Assembly: GCA_944387505.1 (NCBI GenBank)
Contig: CALXFG010000009.1
Coordinates: 1 to 50,704, forward strand
Reading direction: 5' to 3'
DNA: 50,704 bases
Origin: an uncultured Clostridia bacterium
GTDB lineage: Bacteria; Bacillota; Clostridia; TANB77; CAG-508
The translations under genes were made by a program, and so were the position numbers. Positions 28,704-37,803 of this stretch are shown one piece after another; position 1 is the stretch's first letter, and each line of letters opens with the position of its first letter. The notes under the pieces were generated by a model. It did no database searches, had not been told where the DNA came from, and was given only the letters and a program-made list of their open reading frames with translations.

Positions 28704-29936
28704 ATGGCAAAACAAGAAGAAAATAAACAAGAAGAATTAAAACAAGAAGAAAAAATCGAAAAAATTGAAAAAGTAAGAAAAAAGGCACATAAGAAAGCAG
28801 AAGAGGTAGAACAAGCTAAAAAAGAAGAACATATAGAAGAATCAGAAGAAACAAAAAAATTAAAAGAAGAAAAAGTAAATAATATATTAAAAAAAGCAAA
28901 AGAAAAAGGAAAAATTACCTATGGGGATTTGGCATCTGAATTAGATGATGTAAATCCAGACCAAATTGATAAAGTTTTTGATGCTTTTGAAGAATTAGGC
29001 GTTGATTTATTACAAGATGATATGGATGAAGAACCTGATATTGAAGACTTAAAAGAAGTTGAGGATCTAAAATTAGACCAAATTACAGATACCAGTTATG
29101 AAGGAATCAATGTAGATGATCCTGTCAGAATGTATCTAAGAGAAATTGGAAGAATTCCACTTTTAACTTATGATGAAGAATTAGATTTAGCCAAGAAAGT
29201 ACTAGAAGGTGATGAAGAAGCAAAACAAAAATTAGCAGAATCAAATTTAAGATTAGTGGTAAGCATTGCTAAAAAATATGTGGGAAGAGGTATGCTATTC
29301 TTAGATTTAATTCAAGAAGGAAATATGGGATTAATCAAAGCTGTTGAAAAATTTGACTATACAAAGGGATTTAAATTTAGTACGTATGCAACTTGGTGGA
29401 TTAGACAAGCGATTACAAGAGCTATTGCAGACCAAGCAAGAACCATTAGAATTCCTGTACACATGGTAGAAACTATCAATAAATTAATTAGAACGTCTAG
29501 ACATCTATTACAACAATTAGGTAGGGAACCAACCCCAGAAGAAATTGCGGCTGAAATGGAAATACCAGTGGAAAAGGTAATAGAAATTCAAAAAATTGCA
29601 CAAGACCCAGTATCTTTGGAAACACCAATAGGTGAAGAAGATGATAGCCATTTAGGTGATTTTATACAAGATGATGATTCTCCAGCACCTCAAGATTCTG
29701 CAGCTTATACAATGCTTAGAGAACAATTAGAGGAAGTTATGAATACTTTAACACCAAGAGAGGCAAAAGTATTAAAATTAAGATTTGGATTAGAAGATGG
29801 TAAATCAAGAACACTAGAAGAGGTTGGAAGAGAATTCCAAGTAACTAGAGAAAGAATTAGACAAATTGAAGCAAAAGCTTTAAGAAAATTAAGACATCCT
29901 AGTAGGAGTAAGAAGCTTAGAGATTACATGGGATAA
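28704..29936 (+). CDS. rpoD: RNA polymerase primary sigma factor (sigma-70/A)
   Basis: Housekeeping sigma factor. About 410 residues. A Lys/Glu-rich low-complexity head (residues 1-70) precedes region 1.2 ([20 protein letters not shown]). Region 2 ([40 protein letters not shown]) binds the -10. Region 3 contains [19 protein letters not shown], and region 4 ends [23 protein letters not shown] 28704 is chosen because AGGGGTGA overlaps the stop of dnaG at the right spacing; GTG 28692 is too early. Matches the TTGACA/TATAAT promoters found in this window. Confidence 0.96.
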   Translation: MAKQEENKQEELKQEEKIEKIEKVRKKAHKKAEEVEQAKKEEHIEESEETKKLKEEKVNNILKKAKEKGKITYGDLASELDDVNPDQIDKVFDAFEELGVDLLQDDMDEEPDIEDLKEVEDLKLDQITDTSYEGINVDDPVRMYLREIGRIPLLTYDEELDLAKKVLEGDEEAKQKLAESNLRLVVSIAKKYVGRGMLFLDLIQEGNMGLIKAVEKFDYTKGFKFSTYATWWIRQAITRAIADQARTIRIPVHMVETINKLIRTSRHLLQQLGREPTPEEIAAEMEIPVEKVIEIQKIAQDPVSLETPIGEEDDSHLGDFIQDDDSPAPQDSAAYTMLREQLEEVMNTLTPREAKVLKLRFGLEDGKSRTLEEVGREFQVTRERIRQIEAKALRKLRHPSRSKKLRDYMG

Positions 29937-29943
29937 AATTGAA

Positions 29944-30057
29944 AGATAACCGCCATTTGGCGTTGTTGACCTAAATTTTAAATTTAATTCAACGTACAAA
30001 GAGTACGTCTCATAAATTTTAAATTTGGTTGCCTAGCCAAATACCGATTCTCTTCCA
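29944..30057. repeat. Nested inverted-repeat structure after rpoD
   Basis: An outer stem (ATTTGGC with GCCAAAT) encloses an AT-rich inner stem (ACCTAAATTTTAAATTTA with TAAATTTTAAATTTGGT) capped by ACGTAC-AAAGA-GTACGT. No T run follows, so it is not a standard terminator. It resembles the two-stem layout of the repeats at 2933 and 43640, but the sequence is different and only one copy is seen. Confidence 0.55.
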
Positions 30058-30089
30058 AATTAAATTATAATAAAATATTGGAGGATAGT

Positions 30090-31154
30090 ATGGAGCAGTT
30101 AGTTGATTTTTGGAACAGACTAACATCTATAGAAATTGTAGATATTATAATAGCGATTGGAATTATTGTGTTTTTTAGAATATTTAGTGGTACATTTTCC
30201 TATATGATTATAAAAATATTTAAAATAAAAAGTAAAAAGGCAAAAGAAATAAAAGAAAGTGCGTTTTTTAAGCCACTAAAAGTATTTTTTATCATTTTAG
30301 GAATTTACATAGCCATTGTATTTTTAAGAGTACCTTTACAAATAAATGAACAAGTAATGGATATCGTGACAAAAGCTTTTAAAATTATTAGTGTAATAGA
30401 AATTGCGGTAGGATTAGCAAATAGTTTTACTTCAAAAACAATCTTAGGAAAAAAATTAAGAAAAAGCTTAAGCGAGAAAATGGATGATACCGTATTTGAA
30501 TTTGTATTAAAAATTGTAAGAGTGTTAATTTATATCATTGCTATATTTTTAGTATTAGCAATCTTAGAAATTAATCTAACAGGACTCATTGCAGGTTTAG
30601 GCTTAAGTGGTGTCATTGTAACACTTGCTGCACAAGATACTGCAAAAAACTTATTTGGTGGAGCAATGATTTTCATTGATAAACCATTTGTGGTTGGTGA
30701 TTGGATTGAAATGGATAATTATGAAGGAACCATTGAAGACATTACTTTTAGAACAACGAGAATTAGAACATTTGAAAATGCATTAGTTAATATCCCAAAT
30801 GCTATGATTGCAGATGCTTCTGTAACAAATTGGAGCAAAATGGAAAAAAGAAGATATAAAACAAATTTATGTGTAGAATTAGACACACCTTTAGAAAAAT
30901 TAGAATTATTAAAAGCAAGAATTGAAAAAATGTTACAAGAAAGAGAAAGTGTTTTTGACGATTCAATTATTGTAAGATTTGATCAAATAACAGATAATGG
31001 AATTAATCTTCTAATTTATACATATACAAATTCTGTTAGTTATGCAAGTTATTTAAAAGAAATAGAAGACACCAATATGAAAATCATGAAAATATTAAGA
31101 GAAGAAAATATTGAATTAGCTTATGATACAAAAACGGTCTATGTGAAACATTAA
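30090..31154 (+). CDS. MscS-family mechanosensitive channel
   Basis: Membrane channel releasing solutes on hypo-osmotic shock. 354 residues. Several N-terminal membrane segments (IVDIIIAIGIIVFFRIF, FFIILGIYIAIVFL, then one near VLIYIIAIFLVLAIL) precede the pore helix LIAGLGLSGVIVTLAAQDTA. The beta domain includes FVVGDWIEMDNYEGTIEDI and NIPNAMIADASVTNWS, and the alpha/beta C-terminus ends in KTVYVKH. ATG 30090 is favoured because GGAGGAT precedes it; TTG 30078 overlaps that site. Confidence 0.92.
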   Translation: MEQLVDFWNRLTSIEIVDIIIAIGIIVFFRIFSGTFSYMIIKIFKIKSKKAKEIKESAFFKPLKVFFIILGIYIAIVFLRVPLQINEQVMDIVTKAFKIISVIEIAVGLANSFTSKTILGKKLRKSLSEKMDDTVFEFVLKIVRVLIYIIAIFLVLAILEINLTGLIAGLGLSGVIVTLAAQDTAKNLFGGAMIFIDKPFVVGDWIEMDNYEGTIEDITFRTTRIRTFENALVNIPNAMIADASVTNWSKMEKRRYKTNLCVELDTPLEKLELLKARIEKMLQERESVFDDSIIVRFDQITDNGINLLIYTYTNSVSYASYLKEIEDTNMKIMKILREENIELAYDTKTVYVKH

Positions 31155-31161
31155 AAAAATT

Positions 31162-31192
31162 ACTACACTAAATGTTAGTGTAGTTTTCTTTT
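31162..31192 (+). terminator. Terminator of the mscS gene
   Basis: ACTACACTAA pairs with TTAGTGTAGT around ATG, followed by TTTCTTTT. Confidence 0.85.
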
Positions 31193-31204
31193 ATTTGTAT
31201 TGCA

Positions 31205-31436
31205 GTTATTATTCAGACTTTTTCATCTAAAAGGAGCAATTGGTTATATGATTAAGGTTCTCGGCTACCCTCCAATTTCCGTTTAAGAAATTCTAATATC
31301 TAAATCGTAACAATACCCGGAAACAGGACCCTTTACGACTTAGATATAAGAATTTCTAAAACGATTCCGGTCGCATTCGAACACTTAATCATATAACCAA
31401 TTGCTCCTTTTAGATGAAAAAGTCTAAACAGTAGCA
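31205..31436 (+). repeat. 232-nt two-stem element, family 1, copy 3
   Basis: The core is nearly identical to the copies at 2933 and 19876, in the same orientation. The outer arms (AAAAGGAGCAATTGGTTATA and its complement) are different again, yet pair almost perfectly from 31205-31261 to 31380-31436. It lies between the mscS terminator and the response-regulator promoter and fills most of the 31155-31533 gap. Confidence 0.9.
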
Positions 31437-31473
31437 TAAGGTAAACTGAAAAAAATAAATTTTTTTCACACTA

Positions 31474-31503
31474 TAGACATAAAACCTATGTATAATATAT
31501 AAT
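31474..31503 (+). promoter_or_regulatory. Promoter of the two-component operon
   Basis: TAGACA (31474-31479) and TATAAT (31498-31503) with an 18-bp spacer; a second TATAAT overlaps at 31491. Downstream of the family 1 element. Confidence 0.5.
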
Positions 31504-31533
31504 AAAAAAGAGAAAAAAATAGGAGTGATAAAT

Positions 31534-32211
31534 ATGGTAAATAACTGTATTTTAGTTGTAGATGATGAACAAAGAATGAGAAAATTAATAAAAGATTTCT
31601 TAGCAGCAAAGGGATACAGTATATTAGAAGCAGAAGATGGTGAAAAAGGATTAGAAGTTTATGAGGAAAACAAAAATAAAATTAGCTTAATTTTATTAGA
31701 TGTTATGATGCCTAAACTAGATGGTTGGTCAGTATTAAGACAAATTAGACAAGATTCCAAAGTACCAATTATCATGCTAACAGCAAGAGGAGAAGAACAA
31801 GATGAATTATTTGGGTTTGAACTAGGTGTTGATGAATATATTTCTAAACCTTTTAGTCCTAAAATTTTAGTGGCACGTGTAGAAGCTATATTAAAAAGAA
31901 CAAATCCAGATGAAAAAGAAGTCAAAGATTATGGTGGCATTGAGATTGACAAAGAAGGAAGAACGGTCAAAGTAGATGGAAAACCAATTGAATTAAGTTT
32001 AAGAGAATATGAATTATTAACCTATTTAGTGGATAATGAAAATATAGCTCTATCAAGAGATAAAATATTAAATAATGTATGGAATTATGATTATTATGGG
32101 GATTCTAGAACAATTGATAGTCATATTAAGAAAATAAGACATAAATTAGGAAAAAAAGGAAAATATATTCAAACAATGAGAGGTGTCGGATATAAATTTG
32201 AAGTGAAGTAG
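31534..32211 (+). CDS. OmpR-family response regulator
   Basis: 225 residues. The receiver domain has the acidic pair D10-D11, phospho-acceptor D56 in LILLDVMMPK, and the conserved lysine in YISKPFSP. The C-terminal winged helix contains LSLREYELLTYLVDNENIAL and SRTIDSHIKKIRHKLGKK, ending GVGYKFEVK. AGGAGTGA precedes ATG 31534, which is favoured over GTG 31525. It pairs with the histidine kinase that follows. Targets are unknown; nearby surface-protein genes are candidates only by position. Confidence 0.95.
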   Translation: MVNNCILVVDDEQRMRKLIKDFLAAKGYSILEAEDGEKGLEVYEENKNKISLILLDVMMPKLDGWSVLRQIRQDSKVPIIMLTARGEEQDELFGFELGVDEYISKPFSPKILVARVEAILKRTNPDEKEVKDYGGIEIDKEGRTVKVDGKPIELSLREYELLTYLVDNENIALSRDKILNNVWNYDYYGDSRTIDSHIKKIRHKLGKKGKYIQTMRGVGYKFEVK

Positions 32212-32291
32212 ATTACTTAAGGATGGAAATAAGGTTGAAAACTGAATTCTTTTCCAACCAAGTTTATGCTGTAGAAAAGGAATGAGCAGAA

Positions 32292-33785
32292 ATGGAAAAA
32301 CTAAGAAATGCTTTAAAATCAGTAAGAGTTAAATTATTTTTGATGTTATCATTAATTATATTACTTATCATATTATTTTTAATTTTAGTAAATAATTTTG
32401 TATTTGGACAATTTTATTTATATAGTAAAACAAAAGATTTAATAGAAGTATATGAAGTAATTAATGATTATTATAATGCGCAAACAGATATAGATATTAA
32501 TTCTGAGCTAGAAAAATTAGCAATAAACAATAATTTTGATATTTTAATAAAAGATGATGATGATATTAATGTGTTCACATCAAATAAAGATTTTTTATCC
32601 ACTTTTGGTGAAATGAATGCTATGACAAATGCGATAAATGCAGGAGAGCTAATAGAGGAAAATGAAAAATTTATTATTAGAAGATTAAAGGAGAGTAAAA
32701 CAGGAATTTCGTATATTTTATTATCAGCTAAATTAGATAATGATTATTTGTTATATATTCGAATACCGGTTTCTTCAATACAAGAAAGTGTAAAAATATC
32801 AAATAATTTCTTATACTTAATTGCAGGTTTTACAATTTTAATTTCAGCAGTCATTGTTAATTTTGTTAGTAGAAAATTTACAGAACCAATATTAGAGTTA
32901 AATACAATTGCGAAAAATATGTCTAATTTGGACTTTAGTCATAAATATCGAATAACAGATGCAGATGACGAAATCAATAATCTAGGAAAAAGTATTAATT
33001 TAATGTCTGATAAATTGGAAAGTACGATTAAACAATTAAGAAGAACCAATATAGAGCTAGAAAGGGATATAGAAGAAAAATCTAAAATAGATGAAATGAG
33101 AAAAAGTTTTATATCAGATGTATCACATGAATTAAAAACGCCAATTGCTTTGATACAAGGATATAGTGAAGGATTGCTAGAAAATGTTAATACAGATGAT
33201 GAAAGCAGAAAATTTTATGCAGAAGTTATCTTAGATGAAACCAATAAAATGGATAGATTAGTAAAACAATTATTAGAATTAATGAAACTAGAATACGGAA
33301 AAAGAGAATTTTCTGACAAAGAATTTAATATAGTCGAATTAGAAAAAGAAGTTATCAGAAAATCAAAAGTTATGCTAGAAGAAAAACAAGTAGAAGTAGA
33401 GTTAAAATCTCCAGAGGAAATTGATGTGATTGCAGATGATTTCTATATAGAGCAGGTCATTACAAATTATTTAACAAATGCGATTAAACATGTTGAAGAA
33501 GTAGATGGAGAGAAAAGCATTGTTATAGAAAATGTGGTCAATGTAGAAAAAAACAAAGTAAAAATTAAAGTATTTAATACAGGTATTAATATAAAAGAAG
33601 AAGATTTAGCAAGAATTTGGAATCGTTTTTATAAAGTGGATGAATCTAGAAATAGAGCAGATGGTGGAACAGGTATTGGTTTATCATTTGTAAAGGCTAT
33701 TATGAGTAATTATAAAAATGATTATGGCGTTATCAATAAAGATAATGGAGTAGAATTCTATTTCGAATTGGATTTGAAGATATAG
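32292..33785 (+). CDS. Sensor histidine kinase
   Basis: 497 residues. Two membrane segments (near 17-37 VKLFLMLSLIILLIILFLIL and near 175-195 LYLIAGFTILISAVIVNFV) flank a roughly 135-residue extracellular sensor. A HAMP linker follows (VSRKFTEPILELNTIAKNM). The phospho-acceptor is H279 in SDVSHELKTP. The ATPase domain has the N box QVITNYLTNAIKHV and the G box DGGTGIGLSF. Transcribed after the response regulator with an 80-bp gap holding a small stem (GGTTG...CAACC). Cognate partner of that regulator by position. Confidence 0.95.
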   Translation: MEKLRNALKSVRVKLFLMLSLIILLIILFLILVNNFVFGQFYLYSKTKDLIEVYEVINDYYNAQTDIDINSELEKLAINNNFDILIKDDDDINVFTSNKDFLSTFGEMNAMTNAINAGELIEENEKFIIRRLKESKTGISYILLSAKLDNDYLLYIRIPVSSIQESVKISNNFLYLIAGFTILISAVIVNFVSRKFTEPILELNTIAKNMSNLDFSHKYRITDADDEINNLGKSINLMSDKLESTIKQLRRTNIELERDIEEKSKIDEMRKSFISDVSHELKTPIALIQGYSEGLLENVNTDDESRKFYAEVILDETNKMDRLVKQLLELMKLEYGKREFSDKEFNIVELEKEVIRKSKVMLEEKQVEVELKSPEEIDVIADDFYIEQVITNYLTNAIKHVEEVDGEKSIVIENVVNVEKNKVKIKVFNTGINIKEEDLARIWNRFYKVDESRNRADGGTGIGLSFVKAIMSNYKNDYGVINKDNGVEFYFELDLKI

Positions 33786-33787
33786 TT

Positions 33788-33816
33788 TTGACATAAGAAC
33801 TATGAAGTGATACAAT
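33788..33816 (+). promoter_or_regulatory. Promoter of the 76-residue gene
   Basis: TTGACA (33788-33793), 17-bp spacer, TACAAT (33811-33816), starting two bases after the kinase stop. Confidence 0.7.
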
Positions 33817-33863
33817 ATTTGTGAAAACACCAAGTAGAGATTCACAAAAGGGAGAGAGACATT

Positions 33864-34094
33864 ATGATGAAAAAGGATCAGAAATATGAAATGTTAAAAA
33901 ATGAGATAAATACTTTATATTGCAGATGTGGAAGAATATATAGGAATTTACCTCAGGAAGAGAATCCGGAAAAACAAATAGAGATTCTTGAGAAACGGAC
34001 ATTTATCGAGTTAAAGAAATTTTTTGATGATCCCAAAGACAATATGGATACCATAAAATCTAGGATTAAATGGTTTTGTGATTTCCTGATGTGA
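33864..34094 (+). CDS. Small hypothetical protein, the only UGA-terminated gene here
   Basis: 76 residues with its own promoter, a GGGAGAGAG ribosome site and a terminator right after the stop, so it is probably a real gene. Mostly helical and charged, with a CRCGR motif near residue 20 and a tryptophan near the C-terminus. No signal peptide or known domain recognised. The stop is TGA 34092-34094, and the terminator stem begins 10 bases later, which argues UGA does stop translation here. A role linked to the upstream two-component system is only positional. Confidence 0.7.
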   Translation: MMKKDQKYEMLKNEINTLYCRCGRIYRNLPQEENPEKQIEILEKRTFIELKKFFDDPKDNMDTIKSRIKWFCDFLM

Positions 34095-34103
34095 AAAAAA
34101 GAG

Positions 34104-34136
34104 AAAGGCTTCCTATTCCAGGATAGCCTTTTTTCT
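34104..34136 (+). terminator. Terminator of the 76-residue gene
   Basis: AAAGGCTTCCT pairs with AGGATAGCCTTT, followed by Ts. Confidence 0.85.
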
Positions 34137-34150
34137 TATTATTCAAATTA

Positions 34151-34190
34151 GAAAAAAGGAAAAAATGAGTCCGTCCCCAATTTCCCTTTT
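34151..34190. repeat. Solitary REP-like end of family 2
   Basis: Contains ATGAGTCCGTCCCC inside a small stem (AAAAGGAAA ... TTTCCCTTTT). It matches one terminus of the elements at 15495 and 26478 without the internal part. Confidence 0.65.
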
Positions 34191-34381
34191 CTTTCCTAAA
34201 TGTCGAATTTTGCGATGAAAAGTTCTTTACAAATGGAAAAAAATGTATTATTATATACATGTAACATGTTATATATATTTTTATATCAAATATTTAAAAT
34301 CAAAAAATTTAATCAAGAGATTTAATCTAATTAAATTTCCAAACTAAGTCAAGATATATTTTTTAAAAGGAGAGCGTATTT

Positions 34382-34990
34382 ATTATTATATATACTAGTA
34401 AATTTATAAATGTATTGTCTTTCATTATTTCCATCATATTATATTTAGTCATAAATGTTTTATTTAGTCACAATATATTTGAAACAGAGAAAATAGAATT
34501 TAAAGTCAGTTTCACAGCACAAGAAAATTTTATTCAAAATCAAACCGTTGATTCAAAAAATTTAACGAATGATGATGCTAGCATTTTAAATGAAACAAAT
34601 AAATTAAATAATTGGTATATACAAATAGATAAGATATCATTAGAAGCGCCCATACAAGAAGGAACAAGTAAGAAAATATTAGATGATTATGTGGGACATT
34701 TTGAGGAATCCTCTAAAGATTTAGGAAATATATGCTTAGCTGCACATAACAGAGGGTATAAAAATAATTATTTTAGTCGACTAAAAGAATTGCAGGAAGG
34801 AGATGAAATTAAATATACCTATAACGATATAGAAAAAACATATATTGTAACAAAACATGAGATAATTCAAAATACAGATTGGAGTAATTTAGAACCAACA
34901 GAAGAAAATACAATTACATTAATTACCTGTGTCGAAAATGAACCAGAATACAGAAGATGTATACAAGGAATGGAAAAATCTATAGAATAA
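34382..34990 (+). CDS. Sortase
   Basis: Membrane-anchored transpeptidase that cleaves LPxTG-like signals and attaches surface proteins. One N-terminal membrane segment (IISIILYLVINVLF) precedes the sortase barrel. Numbering from the TTG at 34415, the catalytic residues are H111 (CLAAHNRG), C172 (TLITCVEN) and R180/R181 (EYRRC). Small size and spacing suggest a class B/D-type enzyme, but the class is not certain. Start: AAAAGGAG at 34365-34372 is best placed for ATT 34382; TTG 34415 has no site. The next gene carries an LPVTG motif and is the likely substrate. Confidence 0.85.
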   Translation: MIIYTSKFINVLSFIISIILYLVINVLFSHNIFETEKIEFKVSFTAQENFIQNQTVDSKNLTNDDASILNETNKLNNWYIQIDKISLEAPIQEGTSKKILDDYVGHFEESSKDLGNICLAAHNRGYKNNYFSRLKELQEGDEIKYTYNDIEKTYIVTKHEIIQNTDWSNLEPTEENTITLITCVENEPEYRRCIQGMEKSIE

Positions 34991-35043
34991 TTAAGAAAAA
35001 GGCGATTTTTCCTATATAATTAAGAAAAGGATGTGAAAATAAT

Positions 35044-36315
35044 TTGTATAAAATAAAAAAAGGTATCAAAATTTTATGTATCATATTTGCTATCATTATA
35101 TTAAATTTTTTAAATTTTACCAATTCTGTTATAGCAAGTAATATCGATGCGGCGAATGTATATGCAGTAGGAGATTGTGGAAGTTTACTAACATATAAAG
35201 GAACGACGGTAAAAACAACATATATTGAATATCAAAATGGTGGAAAAGTATATCCTGCTTATTGTTTGGATAAAACAAAACCAGGAGCTGAAGAAGGAAA
35301 TTATACGGTTTCTGTAGAAAAGGCAGTAAAAGATGTAATGCTTTGGAAAATTGTAACAAATGGTTATCCATATAAAACAATCCAAGAATTAGGAGTTGCA
35401 AATGAAAAAGAAGCTTTTACAGCAACCAAACATGCCATTTATAGCTATATTCATGGAAATCAATTAAGTGATTATGGTGCCATAGGAGAAGCAGGACAAA
35501 GAACATTAAATGCAATGTATCAAATTATCAATGATGCCAATAACTCTACTGAAGTACAGATTTCTAATAAAGTAGATATTCAAAAACTACAGGAAACTTG
35601 GAAGCAGGATAGTGTGACATCTCAATATGTTTCTAAAACATATAAAGTAACAGCCAAAACCAATATAGATAAATACACAGTACATGTAACAGATGAAAAA
35701 GGTCAGGAGATTGAAGGAATAAAGATAACAGATAAAACAAATCAAGAAAAAGAAGAATTTAATTCTGATGAAGTATTTAAAATATTGATTCCAATTAAAC
35801 AAATGACAGAAAATAGAAGTATTAAAATTAATATAGAAACCAAAGTAGAGACAAAACCAATATTATATGGAAAAGCACCAAATTCCAATTTGCAAGATTA
35901 TGCATTAACAGCATCAACTTATGAAGATGGAACAGGAGAAACACAAGATAATTACAGTAAAAATAAAACAAAACTAATCATTATAAAACAAGATAAAGAA
36001 ACGGAAGAAAAATTGCAAGGTGTGCAATTTCAATTGTTAGATGAAAATAAAAATGTAATTTACACAAATTTAGAAACAGATGAGAATGGGAAGATAGAGG
36101 TAGAAAATCTAATTCCAGGAAAGTATTATATAAAAGAAACAAGAACAATTAGTGGTTATGAACTGTATAAAGATTTAATTGAAGTAGATATAAATCTAAA
36201 TGAAGAAATGACGGTAACAGTGAATAATCATGAAGAAGAAATTCCAGAGATTGAAAAAACAACAGATAACAAAGAAGTGACAAGTAAACGAATTTTACCA
36301 GTGACAGGGATGTAA
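35044..36315 (+). CDS. Surface protein with thioester-like and SpaA domains, LPVTG at the extreme C-terminus
   Basis: 423 residues. A signal peptide (IKILCIIFAIIILNFLNF) starts the protein. Residues 45-160 resemble a thioester adhesin domain, with C74 in YPAYCLDK; the usual TQxAIW glutamine position appears as K129 (TATKHAIYSY), so a Cys-Gln bond is doubtful. A prealbumin-like SpaA/CnaB domain lies near 315-395 (VQFQLLDENKNVIYT, PGKYYIKET). It ends KRILPVTGM-stop, without the hydrophobic helix and basic tail of a normal sorting signal. No neighbouring frame restores them. The start is TTG 35044. It follows the sortase by 53 bp. Confidence 0.85.
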   Translation: MYKIKKGIKILCIIFAIIILNFLNFTNSVIASNIDAANVYAVGDCGSLLTYKGTTVKTTYIEYQNGGKVYPAYCLDKTKPGAEEGNYTVSVEKAVKDVMLWKIVTNGYPYKTIQELGVANEKEAFTATKHAIYSYIHGNQLSDYGAIGEAGQRTLNAMYQIINDANNSTEVQISNKVDIQKLQETWKQDSVTSQYVSKTYKVTAKTNIDKYTVHVTDEKGQEIEGIKITDKTNQEKEEFNSDEVFKILIPIKQMTENRSIKINIETKVETKPILYGKAPNSNLQDYALTASTYEDGTGETQDNYSKNKTKLIIIKQDKETEEKLQGVQFQLLDENKNVIYTNLETDENGKIEVENLIPGKYYIKETRTISGYELYKDLIEVDINLNEEMTVTVNNHEEEIPEIEKTTDNKEVTSKRILPVTGM

Positions 36316-36330
36316 TATAGGAGATGTATA

Positions 36331-36359
36331 AAAGGGAACTTTATAAGTTTCCTTTTTTT
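36331..36359 (+). terminator. Terminator of the sortase-surface protein unit
   Basis: AAAGGGAACTT pairs with AAGTTTCCTTT around TATA, followed by seven Ts. Confidence 0.85.
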
Positions 36360-36463
36360 CTATGGAGAAACATTATAAAACTATTGAATAAAAAAATAAA
36401 CTTTGATAGAATATACAAGAAAAGTAAATAATAAAAAAGAGAAACAAAAGGAGCGTATATTTC

Positions 36464-37789
36464 ATGTTTTCACAATTAATTGTATTAGTGATATTAATTT
36501 TATTAAATGCCTATTTTGCAGCAAGTGAAATTGCATTTATATCTTTGAATGATGCAAAAATAGAAAAGCAAGCAAAAGAAGGAAATAAAAAAGCAAAGCA
36601 AATAGAAAAAATGCTAAAAGAACCAAGTAAATTTTTAGCAACGATACAAATCGGAATTACACTTGCTGGATTTTTATCAAGTGCTTTTGCATCAGAAACA
36701 TTTGCAGATATGTTAGCACCAGTATTAAATAGTTGGATACCGTCAGTTAGCATAGGGGTATGGAAAAGTATATCCATCATTATTATTACCATCATATTAT
36801 CTTTCTTTACATTAGTTTTTGGGGAATTAGTACCAAAAAGATTAGCAATGAAACATTATGAAAAAATATCATTTGCAACCATTGGAGTGATTAGAGCGAT
36901 TTCCATTGTGACAGCACCATTTGTAAAATTATTAACAGTGGTTACAAATGCAATATCAAGAATATTTGGTGTTGGAGAAAATGAAGAAGAAACGGTTACT
37001 GAAGAAGAAATTAAAATGATGGTAAATCAAGGGGAAGAAAAGGGAACCATTAAAGAAGAAGAAAAAGAATTAATTAATAATGTATTTGAATTTAATGACA
37101 TTACCGTATCAGAAATTATGAGACATAGGAAAGATATTTTCGCGGTAGATATTAATATTAGTAATGATGAATTATTAGATGAATTATCAAAAGAAGAATA
37201 TCGATATAGTAGAATACCAGTATATGATGAGACCATTGATGAAGTAAAAGGTATTTTATATGTAAAAGATGTATTAAAAAATATTAATAAAAAAAGCTTT
37301 AAAGTAAAGAACTTGATGAAAGAAGCATATTTCGTATCACAAAATCGATTAATCAATGAAGTATTCAAAGAATTGCAAAAAAATAAGATGCAGATAGCAA
37401 TTATTGTTGATGAATATGGTGGAACAGCAGGATTGGTTACAATGGAAGACATATTAGAAGAATTGGTAGGAGACATATATGATGAATATGATAAAGAAGA
37501 AAAAGAGTATGAAAAAATAGATGACAATACGTATATGTTATCAGGAAGCTTACCGATTTATGATGTCAATAAATTGTTAGATGCGGGAATTCCAGAAGGA
37601 GATTATGATACCATATCCGGATTTTTACAAGAAGAATTGGGAAGAATTCCTGAGGATGAAGAAAAACCAGTAATAGAAACGGAAAAAGTAACTTATAAAA
37701 TAGAAGAATATGAAGATAAAAGAATATTAAAAGTAAAAGCGTGTAAAAATAATGTCATAGAAACAGAAGAAGAAAAAAACGAAGAATAA
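36464..37789 (+). CDS. CNNM/CBS-domain membrane protein (hemolysin C family)
   Basis: 441 residues; relatives export magnesium or act in divalent-cation balance. The DUF21/CNNM membrane domain covers about 1-185 (LILLNAYFAASEIAFISLND, TIQIGITLAGFLSSAFASE, FFTLVFGELVPKRLAMKHY). A CBS pair follows (VSEIMRHRKDIFAVDINI; IIVDEYGGTAGLVTMEDILE). The CorC/HlyC C-terminal domain contains LSGSLPIYDVNKLL and ISGFLQEELGRIP. AAAAGGAG precedes the ATG. Possibly co-transcribed with the next gene. Confidence 0.93.
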   Translation: MFSQLIVLVILILLNAYFAASEIAFISLNDAKIEKQAKEGNKKAKQIEKMLKEPSKFLATIQIGITLAGFLSSAFASETFADMLAPVLNSWIPSVSIGVWKSISIIIITIILSFFTLVFGELVPKRLAMKHYEKISFATIGVIRAISIVTAPFVKLLTVVTNAISRIFGVGENEEETVTEEEIKMMVNQGEEKGTIKEEEKELINNVFEFNDITVSEIMRHRKDIFAVDINISNDELLDELSKEEYRYSRIPVYDETIDEVKGILYVKDVLKNINKKSFKVKNLMKEAYFVSQNRLINEVFKELQKNKMQIAIIVDEYGGTAGLVTMEDILEELVGDIYDEYDKEEKEYEKIDDNTYMLSGSLPIYDVNKLLDAGIPEGDYDTISGFLQEELGRIPEDEEKPVIETEKVTYKIEEYEDKRILKVKACKNNVIETEEEKNEE

Positions 37790-37803
37790 GGTAGGGAATG
37801 AAT

